64,000 nt of DNA from Bacteroides sp. (lineage in GTDB: Bacteria; Bacteroidota; Bacteroidia; Bacteroidales; Bacteroidaceae): assembly GCA_021201335.1 (NCBI GenBank), contig JAJQFD010000039.1, positions 1-64,000 of the forward strand. The letters are read 5' to 3'. The position numbers and the translations under genes were made by a program. This document shows, piece after piece, positions 28,004 to 37,679 of the stretch. Below the pieces are notes generated by a model. That model ran no database searches and was not told the DNA's origin. It worked only from the letters and a program-made list of their open reading frames with translations. The stretch's first letter is position 1. Each line of letters starts with the position of its first letter.

Positions 28004-29692
28004 ATGGATGTTATGAAAATGAATTTTAAAAAATATATATATGGTCTTTTGGGTGTATGTTTAATAATGACATCCTGTCTTAATGACCTCGACCAGGAGC
28101 CTAAGCTGGATAAATCAAATCAGTCAATCATTAATGAAGAAGATTGTATGTCTTTTCTGGCTAAGATTTATAGTGGTTTTGGATTATCTGGAAATGTAGG
28201 ACCTGGAGGTCCAGATGCGGATCAGGAACCGGATTTACAAGGAGGCGATCAAGGATCTTTAGTATTCCTGCGAGGATTATTATCCATGCAGCTTTATCCG
28301 ACAGATGAAGCTATCTGGAATTGGGCAGATGAAGGTATTGTTGAACTATGCGAAATCAATTGGGATTATACGCTATTTTATGCCTATACTTTCTATCAGC
28401 GGGCTATGTTGAATATCCGTTATTGCAAAGAATTTTTAGATATCTATACATTGGATACAGACATCCCTAATTTGGAAAAATATAGAGATGAAATTCGGGG
28501 TATCCGCGCCATGAATTATTTTTATCTGATTGATCTTTATCGGAATCCCGGTGTGGTTTGGGATGACAGTCCAACGAACGATAAGTCGTGGATGCCTTCT
28601 CAAATAGGCAAAACAGAAATATTTAATATGATCGTAAATGAATTGATCGATCTTTCAGAAAATGGAAATCTGGATGAAACTCCTTCCATGGCAAATTACG
28701 CACGAATAACGAAGCCAGTTATAAACACATTGCTTGCAAAGATGTATTTGAATGCGGAAGTATATATCGGACAACCTATGTATGATAAGGCTGCTCAATA
28801 TGCAGTAAAAGTTATTAATGCAGGGTTTGATCTGGAGGATGATTACAGGAATTTATTCTGTGGTGAGAATCATCTCACTGCTATGAGAAAGAAAGAAATC
28901 ATTTTTGCCATTCCTTTTGATGATGTAAATGCGAAAAGTCATGGTAGTACCATGATGGTTACAGCAGCTGCTTACGGTGGTGTATTAGATCCGACATGGT
29001 TTGGAATGACTTCCTCATGGACCTGCTTAAAACCTACCCAACAATTAATAGGGTTATTTAATGGTCCTAACCCGGATAATGGTGTTAACTATGATGAGTA
29101 TGGAAGTACTATTAAGAAAGATAAAAGATACAGATTCTTTGATGTGAAGTCTTATGAAGAAGATGGGTCGGTAAAAGACAGGAGAGATGTTAATACTAAA
29201 ATGGGTGACTGGAATACAGGATACCTGTGCTATAAGTTTACAAATCTAGGATGGGATGGTGCATCTGTTACTCCTACAGCTGATCCCTACACTGATTTTC
29301 CTTTATTCCGCCTGGCTGATATATATTTGATATATGCTGAATGCGCAGTACGCGGAGCAGCCGGAACGGATTTGGCTACAGCTACGGGATATGTAAACAG
29401 ATTGCGTGAAAGAGCTAATGGAGATACCAGCCAGAATATTCGTGCTTCGGAATTGACAGAAGATTTCATTTTAGCTGAGCGTGCTCGTGAATTATACTGG
29501 GAAGGCCAACGTCGTTCTGATTTAGTTCGTTTCGGAAAATTTACCAAAGGATATGCATGGGCTTATAAAGGAGGCGTTGTTGAAGGAACTGCAAACGTGG
29601 AGGATAAATTTAATATTTATCCGATCAGTGACAGAGACCTTACAGCGAATCCAAATCTTAAACAAAATCCAGGTTATGAATCTTTAAACTGA
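28004..29692 (+). CDS. susD: SusD-type starch-binding lipoprotein
   Basis: A 562-residue SusD/RagB protein with lipobox LIMTSCLNDL. Family features include the N-terminal helix pair (GIRAMNYFYLIDLYRNPG), RLADIYLIYAECAVRGA, ARELYWEGQRRSDLVRFGKF and a terminal NPNLKQNPGYESLN. Close in size to known starch SusD proteins. In-frame ATGs at 28013 and 28019 are also possible starts; the difference is a few residues before the signal peptide. Binds maltooligosaccharide helices at the cell surface over SusC, by family inference. Confidence 0.93.
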   Translation: MDVMKMNFKKYIYGLLGVCLIMTSCLNDLDQEPKLDKSNQSIINEEDCMSFLAKIYSGFGLSGNVGPGGPDADQEPDLQGGDQGSLVFLRGLLSMQLYPTDEAIWNWADEGIVELCEINWDYTLFYAYTFYQRAMLNIRYCKEFLDIYTLDTDIPNLEKYRDEIRGIRAMNYFYLIDLYRNPGVVWDDSPTNDKSWMPSQIGKTEIFNMIVNELIDLSENGNLDETPSMANYARITKPVINTLLAKMYLNAEVYIGQPMYDKAAQYAVKVINAGFDLEDDYRNLFCGENHLTAMRKKEIIFAIPFDDVNAKSHGSTMMVTAAAYGGVLDPTWFGMTSSWTCLKPTQQLIGLFNGPNPDNGVNYDEYGSTIKKDKRYRFFDVKSYEEDGSVKDRRDVNTKMGDWNTGYLCYKFTNLGWDGASVTPTADPYTDFPLFRLADIYLIYAECAVRGAAGTDLATATGYVNRLRERANGDTSQNIRASELTEDFILAERARELYWEGQRRSDLVRFGKFTKGYAWAYKGGVVEGTANVEDKFNIYPISDRDLTANPNLKQNPGYESLN

Positions 29693-29699
29693 TGTTTTT

Positions 29700-30827
29700 A
29701 TGAAAAAATTACATATTATTTCCATTTTCGTTCTTCTCTTGCTGGGATTTACAGCTTGTGAGAATGATAGAGATAGCAACCCAACGTATAAAGATCCGAC
29801 AACATTTGTGCTGAATACTCCGCCGTATGCTTCGACAATTTATGATTTGAAGTATTCTACCACTTTGGAATTAACTTGTTCACAACCGGATTATGCATAT
29901 CCAACGGCTACCACCTATTCAGTGCAACTATCGTTGAACAACAATTTTACCGATGAGGGTTCTTTTGAAACGCTGGAAACTACCTATACAACTGCAAGAA
30001 TGAATGTTGATGCTGTACAATTCTCGCAAGCTATGGTTTCCTTGTGGGAAAATAGTTCGGAAGAAGGTTTCCCTGCAGATACTCCCCTGTCAGTATATGT
30101 ACGTTTGAAAGCGCAACTCACCTCTACAGGGGCGGGTGTAATTTACTCGAATGTAATCACCCTTGAGCAGGTTTTGGGTAATCCGGAAGCGCCGGTTACA
30201 GTTGATAATTTATATGTTATCGGTTCACACGATGGATGGGATTGGACGAAAAGCTTTGTAATGCCACCGGTTCACAGTAATCCAGGAATGTTCTGGGGAA
30301 TCATGTATTTTGATAGTGGTGATGAGTTCAGATACAATGTAAGTGCTACTTCTGATGAGAATGAAGGAGGATATAATCAAGAATTATTCTCTGCCGAAAC
30401 AATCGCTCTGGCTGAATTATCCGATAGTGATGGTAATATTAAAGTAGGCAAAGCAGGCTGGTATCTGATTGTTGTAGAGGGAACCCTATCAGGACGTGTT
30501 ATGACTTATAATTCCATCACCTTCCTGGAACCAATTGTATATCTGACTGGTATTCCTTCTGGGGGGTGGGATGTCTTTGATGATGCGCGGAAATTCACCG
30601 TACCAACTGATCGGGAAGGAGAATTTGTTTCTCCGGATTTTGTCGCTGACGGAGCATTAAGAATGTGCGTTAAGTTAGAAGAGATGGATTGGTGGAAAAC
30701 AGAGTTCATTATCATGAATGGTGCAATTGTATATCGCGGAAATGGCGGAGATCAGGAAGCCGTGAATGTAACAGCCGGTAAGAAAGCTTACCTGAACTTT
30801 ATGGATGGAACAGGTTCGATAAAATAA
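29700..30827 (+). CDS. susE: SusE-like starch-binding surface lipoprotein
   Basis: A 375-residue lipoprotein (lipobox LLGFTAC). The N-terminal Ig-like SusE domain (about residues 30-155) is followed by two CBM-like domains; each carries a W-rich starch-site pattern such as IGSHDGWDWT and GIPSGGWDVF. It follows susD by 7 nt. It should hold starch at the cell surface without catalysis. Confidence 0.88.
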   Translation: MKKLHIISIFVLLLLGFTACENDRDSNPTYKDPTTFVLNTPPYASTIYDLKYSTTLELTCSQPDYAYPTATTYSVQLSLNNNFTDEGSFETLETTYTTARMNVDAVQFSQAMVSLWENSSEEGFPADTPLSVYVRLKAQLTSTGAGVIYSNVITLEQVLGNPEAPVTVDNLYVIGSHDGWDWTKSFVMPPVHSNPGMFWGIMYFDSGDEFRYNVSATSDENEGGYNQELFSAETIALAELSDSDGNIKVGKAGWYLIVVEGTLSGRVMTYNSITFLEPIVYLTGIPSGGWDVFDDARKFTVPTDREGEFVSPDFVADGALRMCVKLEEMDWWKTEFIIMNGAIVYRGNGGDQEAVNVTAGKKAYLNFMDGTGSIK

Positions 30828-30873
30828 GGATGAGACCATCATCGATAATTTGTAACTTATTAAAATAATGTAT

Positions 30874-32338
30874 ATGAAAAAAATATCATCATATTTAATT
30901 CCCTTTTTATCCGTAATCATACTTGCTGCTTGTAGTGATGATTACGATGATTGGGCGGCTCCTCAAACCAAACGGGCCGGAAGATCCGAAAGAACTCGCT
31001 TTTCAGACAAGTGTGATAGCAGCGTCTGTTGATTTGAATACGATCACTACAGATTCTATTGATATAGTTGAGATAACAAATATTACCCTTGAAGAAGGTG
31101 GATCTGCTCAGTACGAAGTTTATCTGGGTTCGGATGAAAACTTTACCGAACAGGAAGCAATCCCTTTTGTTGTCAGAGATAATAAAATTAAGATAGCTGT
31201 ATACGATTTGGAAGATGCAGTATGGGCATTCTATGGAAAGCATGGTCAATCGAATCTACCAAAGTTACGTGTGAATGCTATTTTATTAACAGCCAATGGT
31301 CAAGCCACACGGGTAAAAGCCGCCGACATGAATTTAACGGTTGTTACAAAAACGCTGCCTATTGAGAGTGCTTATTATCTGATAGGAGATCCGAATGGTT
31401 GGAATCAATCTGAACTTCTTTCTTTTGAAAGTTTGGGAAATGGAATTTTTGAGCTCATATTGACAGCAGAAAGAGCAGGTATGAATTATAAAATTGTACC
31501 TCAATCCGGCGTGGATGCAGGAGGACAAGAATTCTGGGATTCAGCTTTAGGAACAGCGGTGAATGAAGATACTTCTAAAACAGGGACTTTGGTTGCTAAA
31601 AGACCTGAGTTGAATGAGCCCGGAGCTATTCGGATAGCTGATGCGGGAGAATTGAAGATCACTATTGATATGAATAATTATACCTACAAAATGGGGCCGT
31701 TGTTCGAAATGCCTGAAAATATGTTTATCACAGGAACCCCTTGGGGCTGGAAACTAACGGAAGGAGGTAACAAGCAGATGGTTCCCATCAATGATGGAAC
31801 TGGTTTCTGGTCCATTGTTTATCTGGCTGAAGGTGCGGAAATTAAATTCTTCCCACAAGAAACAAGTTGGGATAATGGTATTGGTTATCCGGAAGCAACT
31901 ATTACGGCTGAATCCATTGCTCTGGCAGATGTAACAAATGAGGGCGGAAATTTGAAGAATGGTAATGCAGGATGGTATATTCTTGCTATAACAGTTACAA
32001 CCGATGGAGAATATACCATTCAATATCTGGAGCCTCAAGTTTGGTTAGTAGGGCCGACCTCTACAGGTGGTTGGGATAATATAGCAAGTAATCCGGCCGA
32101 TCTTTTCTCGATACCGGCTGATGCGGATGGAGAGTTTGTTTCTCCAGCGTTCTTAGCAAGTGAGAATCTTCGGATGGCAGTTACTTTACCAGGTATTCCC
32201 TGGTGGCAAACAGAATTCAATGTGTTTGATGGAAAAATTGTTTATCGTGGAAAAGGTAACGATCTGGATGCCGTTCCGGTGCAGGAAGGTCAAAAGGTTT
32301 ATCTGAAATTTAGTGATGATACAGGTCGGGTTCAATAA
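30874..32338 (+). pseudogene. SusF/SusE-like lipoprotein with a one-base frameshift
   Basis: The gene begins MKKISSYLIPFLSVIILAAC, a lipoprotein signal followed by the acidic export signal SDDYDDWAAPQT, but this frame stops after about 50 codons. The next frame continues with NGPEDPKELAFQTS and then the rest of the protein to 32338. One extra A in the AAA at 30970-30972 explains the break: without it the reading is QTNGPEDPKEL. The remainder holds an Ig-like domain and tandem starch-binding CBM-like domains (YLIGDPNGWNQS, FITGTPWGWKL, VGPTSTGGWDN). It is either a true recent mutation or a sequence error. Without correction the long frame has no signal peptide. Confidence 0.85.
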
Positions 32339-32352
32339 TTAATTAAATTAGG

Positions 32353-32383
32353 AAAAGCCGTCTTGCAAATAGACGGCTTTTTT
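32353..32383 (+). terminator. Terminator between the SusF-like gene and GH13
   Basis: AAAAGCCGTCT (32353-32363) and AGACGGCTTTTTT (32371-32383) form an 11-bp stem with a 7-nt loop and T-run. GH13 starts 17 nt later with no room for a full promoter, so partial read-through probably feeds it. Confidence 0.9.
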
Positions 32384-32399
32384 ACAATAAAAATGAATT

Positions 32400-34715
32400 A
32401 TGAAGAATATATTTTTATTGGGTTGGTGCTTTTTTCTTGCTATATTCTTAAATGCCTGTTCGGATAATGACGATGATCCGATAGTCGAACCACCTGAACC
32501 CCCTATTCAAATCGTAGAGGGAGTAAATCTATTCCCGGAAGATTTGGAAGCAAGCCAGGAGGCTAAAATCATATTCAAAGCTGCTCCGACATCTGAACTG
32601 TATGGATATACCGACGATGTATATGCTCACATCGGTGTTGTAGAAGGCTCTGACTGGCTGTATGTTCCCGCGGATTGGGAGGTGAACATTGATAAATGCA
32701 AAATGAAAAAGGCAGAGGAAAATGCCTGGAGTATAACTCTTTCCCCCAATATACGTACGTGGTTTGGAGCTCCTGAAGGAGTTTCCATCCAAAAAATTGG
32801 AATCGTTTTCCGAAGTGCGGACGGGTTAAAGAAAGGATTACCGGATGATACATTTATCGCTGTCGAAGATAATGTCTTTAAACCAGGAGAAGTGGTGTTC
32901 GAACCACAGCCGTCCGGAACAATAGATGGCATTAATGTGATAAATCCCACTACTGTGACACTGGTGTTTTATGATAAGGACACCCATGGAAATCATAAAG
33001 ACTATGCCTGTGTGATGGGTGATTTCAATGATTGGAAGTTAAGTACTGCCTATCAGATGAAACGTGACAATAATACCGGATGCTGGTGGATAACGCTTAC
33101 AGGTCTGCAAAGTGGAAAAGAATATGCTTTCCAATATTATCTCTACTCGGCGGCCGAGGGTGCCTTGCGAATAGCTGATCCTTATACCGAGAAGATACTC
33201 GACCCGTATAATGATAAAGACATACCGGCATCTACTTATCCGAATATGCCAGCTTATCCATCTGGGAAAACTTCTGGAATTGTATCTACCTTCGAAACAG
33301 TTGTGAAGGAAGATCTCACACCCGTGTTTTTTGAAGTAGCAGATAAGCATAATCTCGTAATTTACGAAATGCTCTTCCGTGATTTCACTACTTCCGGTGA
33401 TATCAATGGTGCAATTGAAAGACTGGATTACCTGAAGGCCCTGGGTGTAAACGCCATTGAGTTAATGCCTGTACAGGAGTTCGACGGAAATGATAGCTGG
33501 GGATATAATCCTTGCTTCTATTTTGCCTTGGATAAAGCTTATGGAACCAAAGAAATGTACCATCGGTTTATTGATGAGTGCCATAACAGAGGAATGGCAG
33601 TACTCTTTGATGTGGTTTATAATCATGCGACCGGTTCTAATCCTTTTGCGCGGTTATATTGGGATGCTAAGAATAATCAAACCACATCTAATAATCCTTG
33701 GTTTAATGTAAAAGAGCCGCATCCTTATGGTGTATTCCATGACTTTAATCACGAATCTTCTCTGGTAAGGACGTTTGTAAAACGTAATCTGAAATTCCTG
33801 CTGGAAGAATATAAGATTGATGGTTTCCGTTTTGATATGACAAAGGGATTCACACAGAATAGCAGCACGGAAGCTACTGTAGGTAATTATGATCCTTCCC
33901 GTATCGCTATCTTAAAAGATTATAATGCAGCCATTAAAGAAGTGCATCCGGAGGCTATTGTTATACTGGAGCATTTGGCAGAAGAAAGAGAAGAGAAAGA
34001 ACTAGCCGAGGATGGCATGATGCTTTGGCGAAATGTCAGCTGGCAATATTCCCAAACAGCGATGGGATGGCAAGACAATAGTTCGTTTACTACTATGACA
34101 ACTGATGGAACTACCATGCCGTTTGGTGGTTGGGTTGGATACATGGAGAGTCATGACGAGGAACGTGGCGGATTCAAACAGACCGAATGGGGCAACTATG
34201 ATCTGAAAACAAATTTAGTGACCCGGATGAAGCAGCTAGCAGTGAATAGTGCACTTTGCTTTACTATCCCCGGTCCTAAAATGATCTGGCAATTTGGTGA
34301 ATTAGGATATGATTATTCTATTGAGTATAACGGGCGTACCGGACGCAAACCCATAAAATGGGATTATTATGAAGATACTAGTCGAAGAAGCTTGTATGAT
34401 ACATACAGTACATTAATCAAGCTTCGCACTGAAAAACATCCGGATCTTTTTACTTCTTCTACTGAAATGAAATGGAAAGTCGCTCAGAGTGATTGGGACA
34501 ATGGGCGTTATATTTCATTGAAAGGAGTGACAGGAAAAGGGCTGGTTGCTGTGGGTAACTTTACGGATCAGCCGGTACAATGCCCGGTTGACTTTCAGTC
34601 TACAGGAACCTGGTATAACTATCTGGATCCAGAAGAAACATTGACTGTAACATCGACCACCCAAACAATAACTATACCTTCACATAGTTTTTATTTATAT
34701 AGTACTTTTAAGTAG
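32400..34715 (+). CDS. Surface GH13 alpha-amylase/pullulanase-type lipoprotein
   Basis: A 771-residue lipoprotein: Cys followed by SDNDDDP, matching the acidic Bacteroides surface-export signal. After an N-terminal Ig/CBM-like region there is a CBM48-like domain (VMGDFNDWKL to about residue 270), then a GH13 catalytic barrel. Catalytic positions are visible: nucleophile Asp in GFRFDMTKGF, acid/base Glu in IVILEHLAE, stabilising Asp in MESHDEER, plus VLFDVVYNHA. It should cut starch or branched alpha-glucan at the surface, as SusG does, but the CBM48 points towards a pullulanase or branched-glucan preference. It is the only alpha-glucanase in the cluster. Confidence 0.88.
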   Translation: MKNIFLLGWCFFLAIFLNACSDNDDDPIVEPPEPPIQIVEGVNLFPEDLEASQEAKIIFKAAPTSELYGYTDDVYAHIGVVEGSDWLYVPADWEVNIDKCKMKKAEENAWSITLSPNIRTWFGAPEGVSIQKIGIVFRSADGLKKGLPDDTFIAVEDNVFKPGEVVFEPQPSGTIDGINVINPTTVTLVFYDKDTHGNHKDYACVMGDFNDWKLSTAYQMKRDNNTGCWWITLTGLQSGKEYAFQYYLYSAAEGALRIADPYTEKILDPYNDKDIPASTYPNMPAYPSGKTSGIVSTFETVVKEDLTPVFFEVADKHNLVIYEMLFRDFTTSGDINGAIERLDYLKALGVNAIELMPVQEFDGNDSWGYNPCFYFALDKAYGTKEMYHRFIDECHNRGMAVLFDVVYNHATGSNPFARLYWDAKNNQTTSNNPWFNVKEPHPYGVFHDFNHESSLVRTFVKRNLKFLLEEYKIDGFRFDMTKGFTQNSSTEATVGNYDPSRIAILKDYNAAIKEVHPEAIVILEHLAEEREEKELAEDGMMLWRNVSWQYSQTAMGWQDNSSFTTMTTDGTTMPFGGWVGYMESHDEERGGFKQTEWGNYDLKTNLVTRMKQLAVNSALCFTIPGPKMIWQFGELGYDYSIEYNGRTGRKPIKWDYYEDTSRRSLYDTYSTLIKLRTEKHPDLFTSSTEMKWKVAQSDWDNGRYISLKGVTGKGLVAVGNFTDQPVQCPVDFQSTGTWYNYLDPEETLTVTSTTQTITIPSHSFYLYSTFK

Positions 34716-34728
34716 ACTGGGGGAGAGG

Positions 34729-35355
34729 TTATAATTTTCTACCTATCTCCAATACAGCCCTGTCAAACTGTTCTTTATTCCTGGCCCGTTTTCTTATTTC
34801 ATTGCGGTAGGAATAGACAGTGACAGGGCTGTATCCCATAAATTCCGCAATATGATTTGTATCTGTTATTCCTAGTTTACTCAGGGCATATATACGTAAT
34901 TCGGGGTTTAGTAACTCACCCTCACGTATAAAGCATCTTTTGTCTTCCTGTAGCAATTCATTGAATTCTTCGATAAATTTGGGATATATTTCCAAGAATG
35001 CTTCATCAAAGTGCTGGTAAAAGTCTGCATTTGCTCGTTACACGAAATAGGTGGAACAGTTGAGGCGGTATAAGTCATCAATTTCTCCTGATTTAATTTT
35101 CTCATTGGCCATTTGCTGATATTCACTGAATTTCTCAACATGCATGGAGCACAGATTCAGGAAATATCTGACATACTTCTCTTTGACGAGCCTGGCTTCC
35201 CGTGTTTGATGTCTTTCTTTGTTTAATTCTTCTTTTGTCTCTTCCAGTTTTTGGGAAAGAGCGGAGGCATTTATCTTTTCTTTTTTCCACTTCATCCATA
35301 GAATTAAAAGTGCGATAAGTAGTAGAAGGCTTACGATTAATAATAGAAAACTCAT
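34729..35355 (-). pseudogene. Truncated DUF6377 (SusR-type) regulator with in-frame stop
   Basis: The frame starts at 35355 with a transmembrane helix (MSFLLLIVSLLLLIALLILW) and a coiled coil, reaches LNCSTYFV and then a TAA at 35038-35040. The same frame goes on with RANADFYQHFDEAFLEIYPK and a C-terminal helix-turn-helix (TNHIAEFMGYSPVTVYSYRN). This is the C-terminal half of the DUF6377 family, whose members are usually over 500 residues with a long sensor part; that part is missing. So it has lost its N-terminal half and has a nonsense codon separating membrane anchor from DNA-binding domain. Lying beside a sus operon, it fits a dead SusR-type regulator. Confidence 0.75.
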
Positions 35356-35380
35356 AATATTTATTCAATGATTCGTTATG

Positions 35381-35388
35381 CAAAGATA
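35381..35388 (-). promoter_or_regulatory. Candidate -7 box before the DUF6377 remnant
   Basis: The minus strand reads TATCTTTG, fitting TAnnTTTG, 25 nt before the ATG at 35355. No -33 TTTG is seen. It suggests the shortened gene may still be transcribed. Confidence 0.35.
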
Positions 35389-35419
35389 AGCTTATTTGGA
35401 TTTTTTAGGTTGTCTTTTT

Positions 35420-35460
35420 ATAAAAAAGAAACCCGCCATTAAGGGACTAGTGGCGGGTTT
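35420..35460 (-). terminator. Terminator of the M48-like gene
   Basis: AAACCCGCCA (35429-35438) pairs with TGGCGGGTTT (35451-35460). On the minus strand the stem is followed by CTTTTTTAT. It lies 60 nt after the stop at 35520. Confidence 0.9.
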
Positions 35461-35519
35461 CAGGGTCATGAAAATAGTAATTAATGCGTTAGTTAGGTTT
35501 AGGTTGCATAATAACTAAC

Positions 35520-37035
35520 TTAAAATAATCTTATTCTTTGAAATAAGTCATTTGCCCAATGAATTTCCGATGCTGCCCAGTCGAATTCATTGCCATTTTT
35601 AATGTTATCCTGATAATTCTTTAATAATTCAATATATTCTTTGAGAGCTTCACTCGCTTTTGCTTGTTTATTCATTCTAAGCAGTAGTAAGATCTCTTGT
35701 TTGCATAGGTTAAAATTAGGTACCAGACTTAATGTTTTAGCATGTTGTATTAACTCCAGATTTTTTTCGTTATCCTGATCAGAGTTTGATAACTTCATGC
35801 TGGCCTGTATAAAGACCACATAATCGTCTGTAGACGCCAGTTTATTTTTAATGTTTTGCTGAGCTAACCGTTCTGCTGCGGCATAATTATTACTGTTCAA
35901 TTGGGCAATCGCATTGAAAGTAGTTATGCCTGATATCCTCTTCTGATAGTTACGGTTAGTGAAATTCTTGATTTCAGTTTCTTTCTTCAGACGATTAATG
36001 CGATACTCTAAATCCCGGTAATCTCTTTCTGAAAGAGTAGAGAAATCATTCTCTGTAACATAATAATTTCGTATTTTCGCTAAAGCAGTAACGAGTGTAC
36101 TAGGATCGATGTTAGCAAAACGGAGATACTCCAATGCAATATCGTCTGCCTCGTTTATTTGCTTGCGACTGTAATTCATGCCTAATCGTTTTAATATTTG
36201 GCTCGAAATACCAGAACTAATAAGTTCTGCAGTAATAAAGACTCCTCCCGGAATGTAATACTTGTTGTTTTCAACCAACACTTCTTCAACAATTGACGCG
36301 GCACCAGCTAATACCCCAGACCAAAATTCAGCTCTTCGAATTCGTGCTTCATCCTTCACGATATTAACCAAATGATGGTCGAAAAGTAGATGCACTATTT
36401 CTGAAGTAATAATTGCTTTAAGTTCCTCTTCAGAACTTAAGGTCGAGAGCAACCCTGTTGTCACTATCAGGGCTCCGTTGGGATGCATGTAAACATCTGG
36501 CGCCGGAGACTTTAAGATCTCGATATGTGGTCGTTCAGGTTGTAGGTCATTTACCCCTCGGGGGGGCAATTGTTGTTAAAATCGTATGCACATAATCCTT
36601 TATATATGCATCATTGTAATACATGTCTGCCATTTGCTCTTCGAATTCATTCGATTCTTCTGTTATCGACCTGCGCAGGTCTTTTCGATAACCGTTTTTG
36701 CTATAATGGTCAAACATGCCATTTTTGATGAAGATCCATGTCCAGAACTCTTCGCTATTATTAAGGTTCAGATTTAGTATCTTAGCTTTATGAATTGGTA
36801 TTGCCTCCTGTATGTGGTTGATAGATACAATTAAATTTAACCCATCTAAACTTCCATCATTCATTCCGTTTAATTCTGCAAGACTTATTAATTTTACTTG
36901 CGTTCCTATAGAATGAGAGCCATAATTGGCTGAGAAAACACCATCTAAATTCAATTGTTTCAGGTCTTTCCGCTGTTGTGCATAACTCCATGCAACTATG
37001 GGAAACAGAATAAGTATAATTAGCATCCTTTTCAT
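35520..37035 (-). pseudogene. M48-like exported peptidase homologue, frameshifted at a G7 tract
   Basis: Two frames make one gene. The first (37035-36547, 162 residues) has a signal peptide (MLIILILFPIVAWSYAQ). The second (to 35520) carries an M48-like domain: DVYMHPNGALIVTTGLL, then SEEELKAIITSEIVHLLFDH, and later INEADDIALEYL. They meet at a run of seven C on the coding strand (36560-36566); with six C the reading is IAPRGVNDLQPERP and the gene is continuous. In M48 peptidases the zinc motif is HExxH; here the first His is Ser (SEIVH), so catalysis is doubtful even if the frame is restored, although the downstream Glu ligand remains. The C-terminus is TPR-like helical. Phase variation, decay and sequence error are all possible. 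Confidence 0.75.
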
Positions 37036-37113
37036 AGTAGGAATACATTGATAATTTATTCAGTTGTTGTAACCTGTATTTGCTCGAATAACTTCCGTTT
37101 GTTATTCTGTGTA

Positions 37114-37145
37114 CAAAAGTAGGGAGGGAGTTTTCCATAACCAAT
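37114..37145 (-). promoter_or_regulatory. Promoter of the M48-like gene
   Basis: Minus strand: ATTG (37142-37145), 20 nt, TACTTTTG (37114-37121). The -7 is a full match and the -33 matches three of four. The leader is about 70 nt. Confidence 0.6.
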
Positions 37146-37183
37146 CTCTTTTTCCTAATCGTTGGTAGGGAAATCCCTATTAT

Positions 37184-37228
37184 ATAAAAATAGCAGAGGG
37201 AATTCAATATAGAATTCCCTCTGCTATT
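37184..37228 (-). terminator. Terminator of the L31 gene
   Basis: A perfect 17-bp stem (AATAGCAGAGGGAATTC at 37189-37205 with 37212-37228) and 6-nt loop, followed on the minus strand by TTTTATATA. It lies 23 nt after the L31 stop. Confidence 0.9.
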
Positions 37229-37250
37229 ATCTGTCTTGTGGGTGGACTGA

Positions 37251-37505
37251 TTACTTTTTGTTACGGTTACCGTAGCGGCTCATGAACTTATCAACACGTC
37301 CTGCAGTATCTACCAGTTTAGATTTACCGGTGTAGAACGGGTGAGAAGTGTTTGAAATTTCAAGTTTTACTAGTGGATAAGTTTCACCTTCAAACTCGAT
37401 TGTTTCTTTGGTGTTCACTGTTGATTGTGATAAAAACATATCGCCATTAGACATATCTTTGAATACTACTGGCCGATAGTTTTCCGGATGAAGACCTTTT
37501 TTCAT
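37251..37505 (-). CDS. rpmE2: 50S ribosomal protein L31 type B
   Basis: An 84-residue ribosomal protein. Recognisable by [19 protein letters not shown] and the motif [20 protein letters not shown]. It has no cysteines, so it is the zinc-independent (C-minus, type B) form. It is a single-gene transcript with its own -7 box and a strong terminator. Confidence 0.97.
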   Translation of the reverse strand: MKKGLHPENYRPVVFKDMSNGDMFLSQSTVNTKETIEFEGETYPLVKLEISNTSHPFYTGKSKLVDTAGRVDKFMSRYGNRNKK

Positions 37506-37581
37506 TTCCGTATTTGTTTTTTAATTATTATTCTTTTTAACTATTTTGGTAAGAATAGTGTAATGGACATTTTTCAGTTTG

Positions 37582-37589
37582 CAAAGATA
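37582..37589 (-). promoter_or_regulatory. Candidate -7 box of rpmE2
   Basis: The minus strand reads TATCTTTG, a full -7 consensus match, about 75 nt before the start. The -33 region is not a clear TTTG. Confidence 0.5.
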
Positions 37590-37679
37590 ATGCTTTTGTT
37601 TGAACTGGAAAAAAAGACAGATAAAAAAAGCGGGGTCTCAATTTTTTTTCTGAATTTTGAAGGAATTTAAGAGTTGAAT

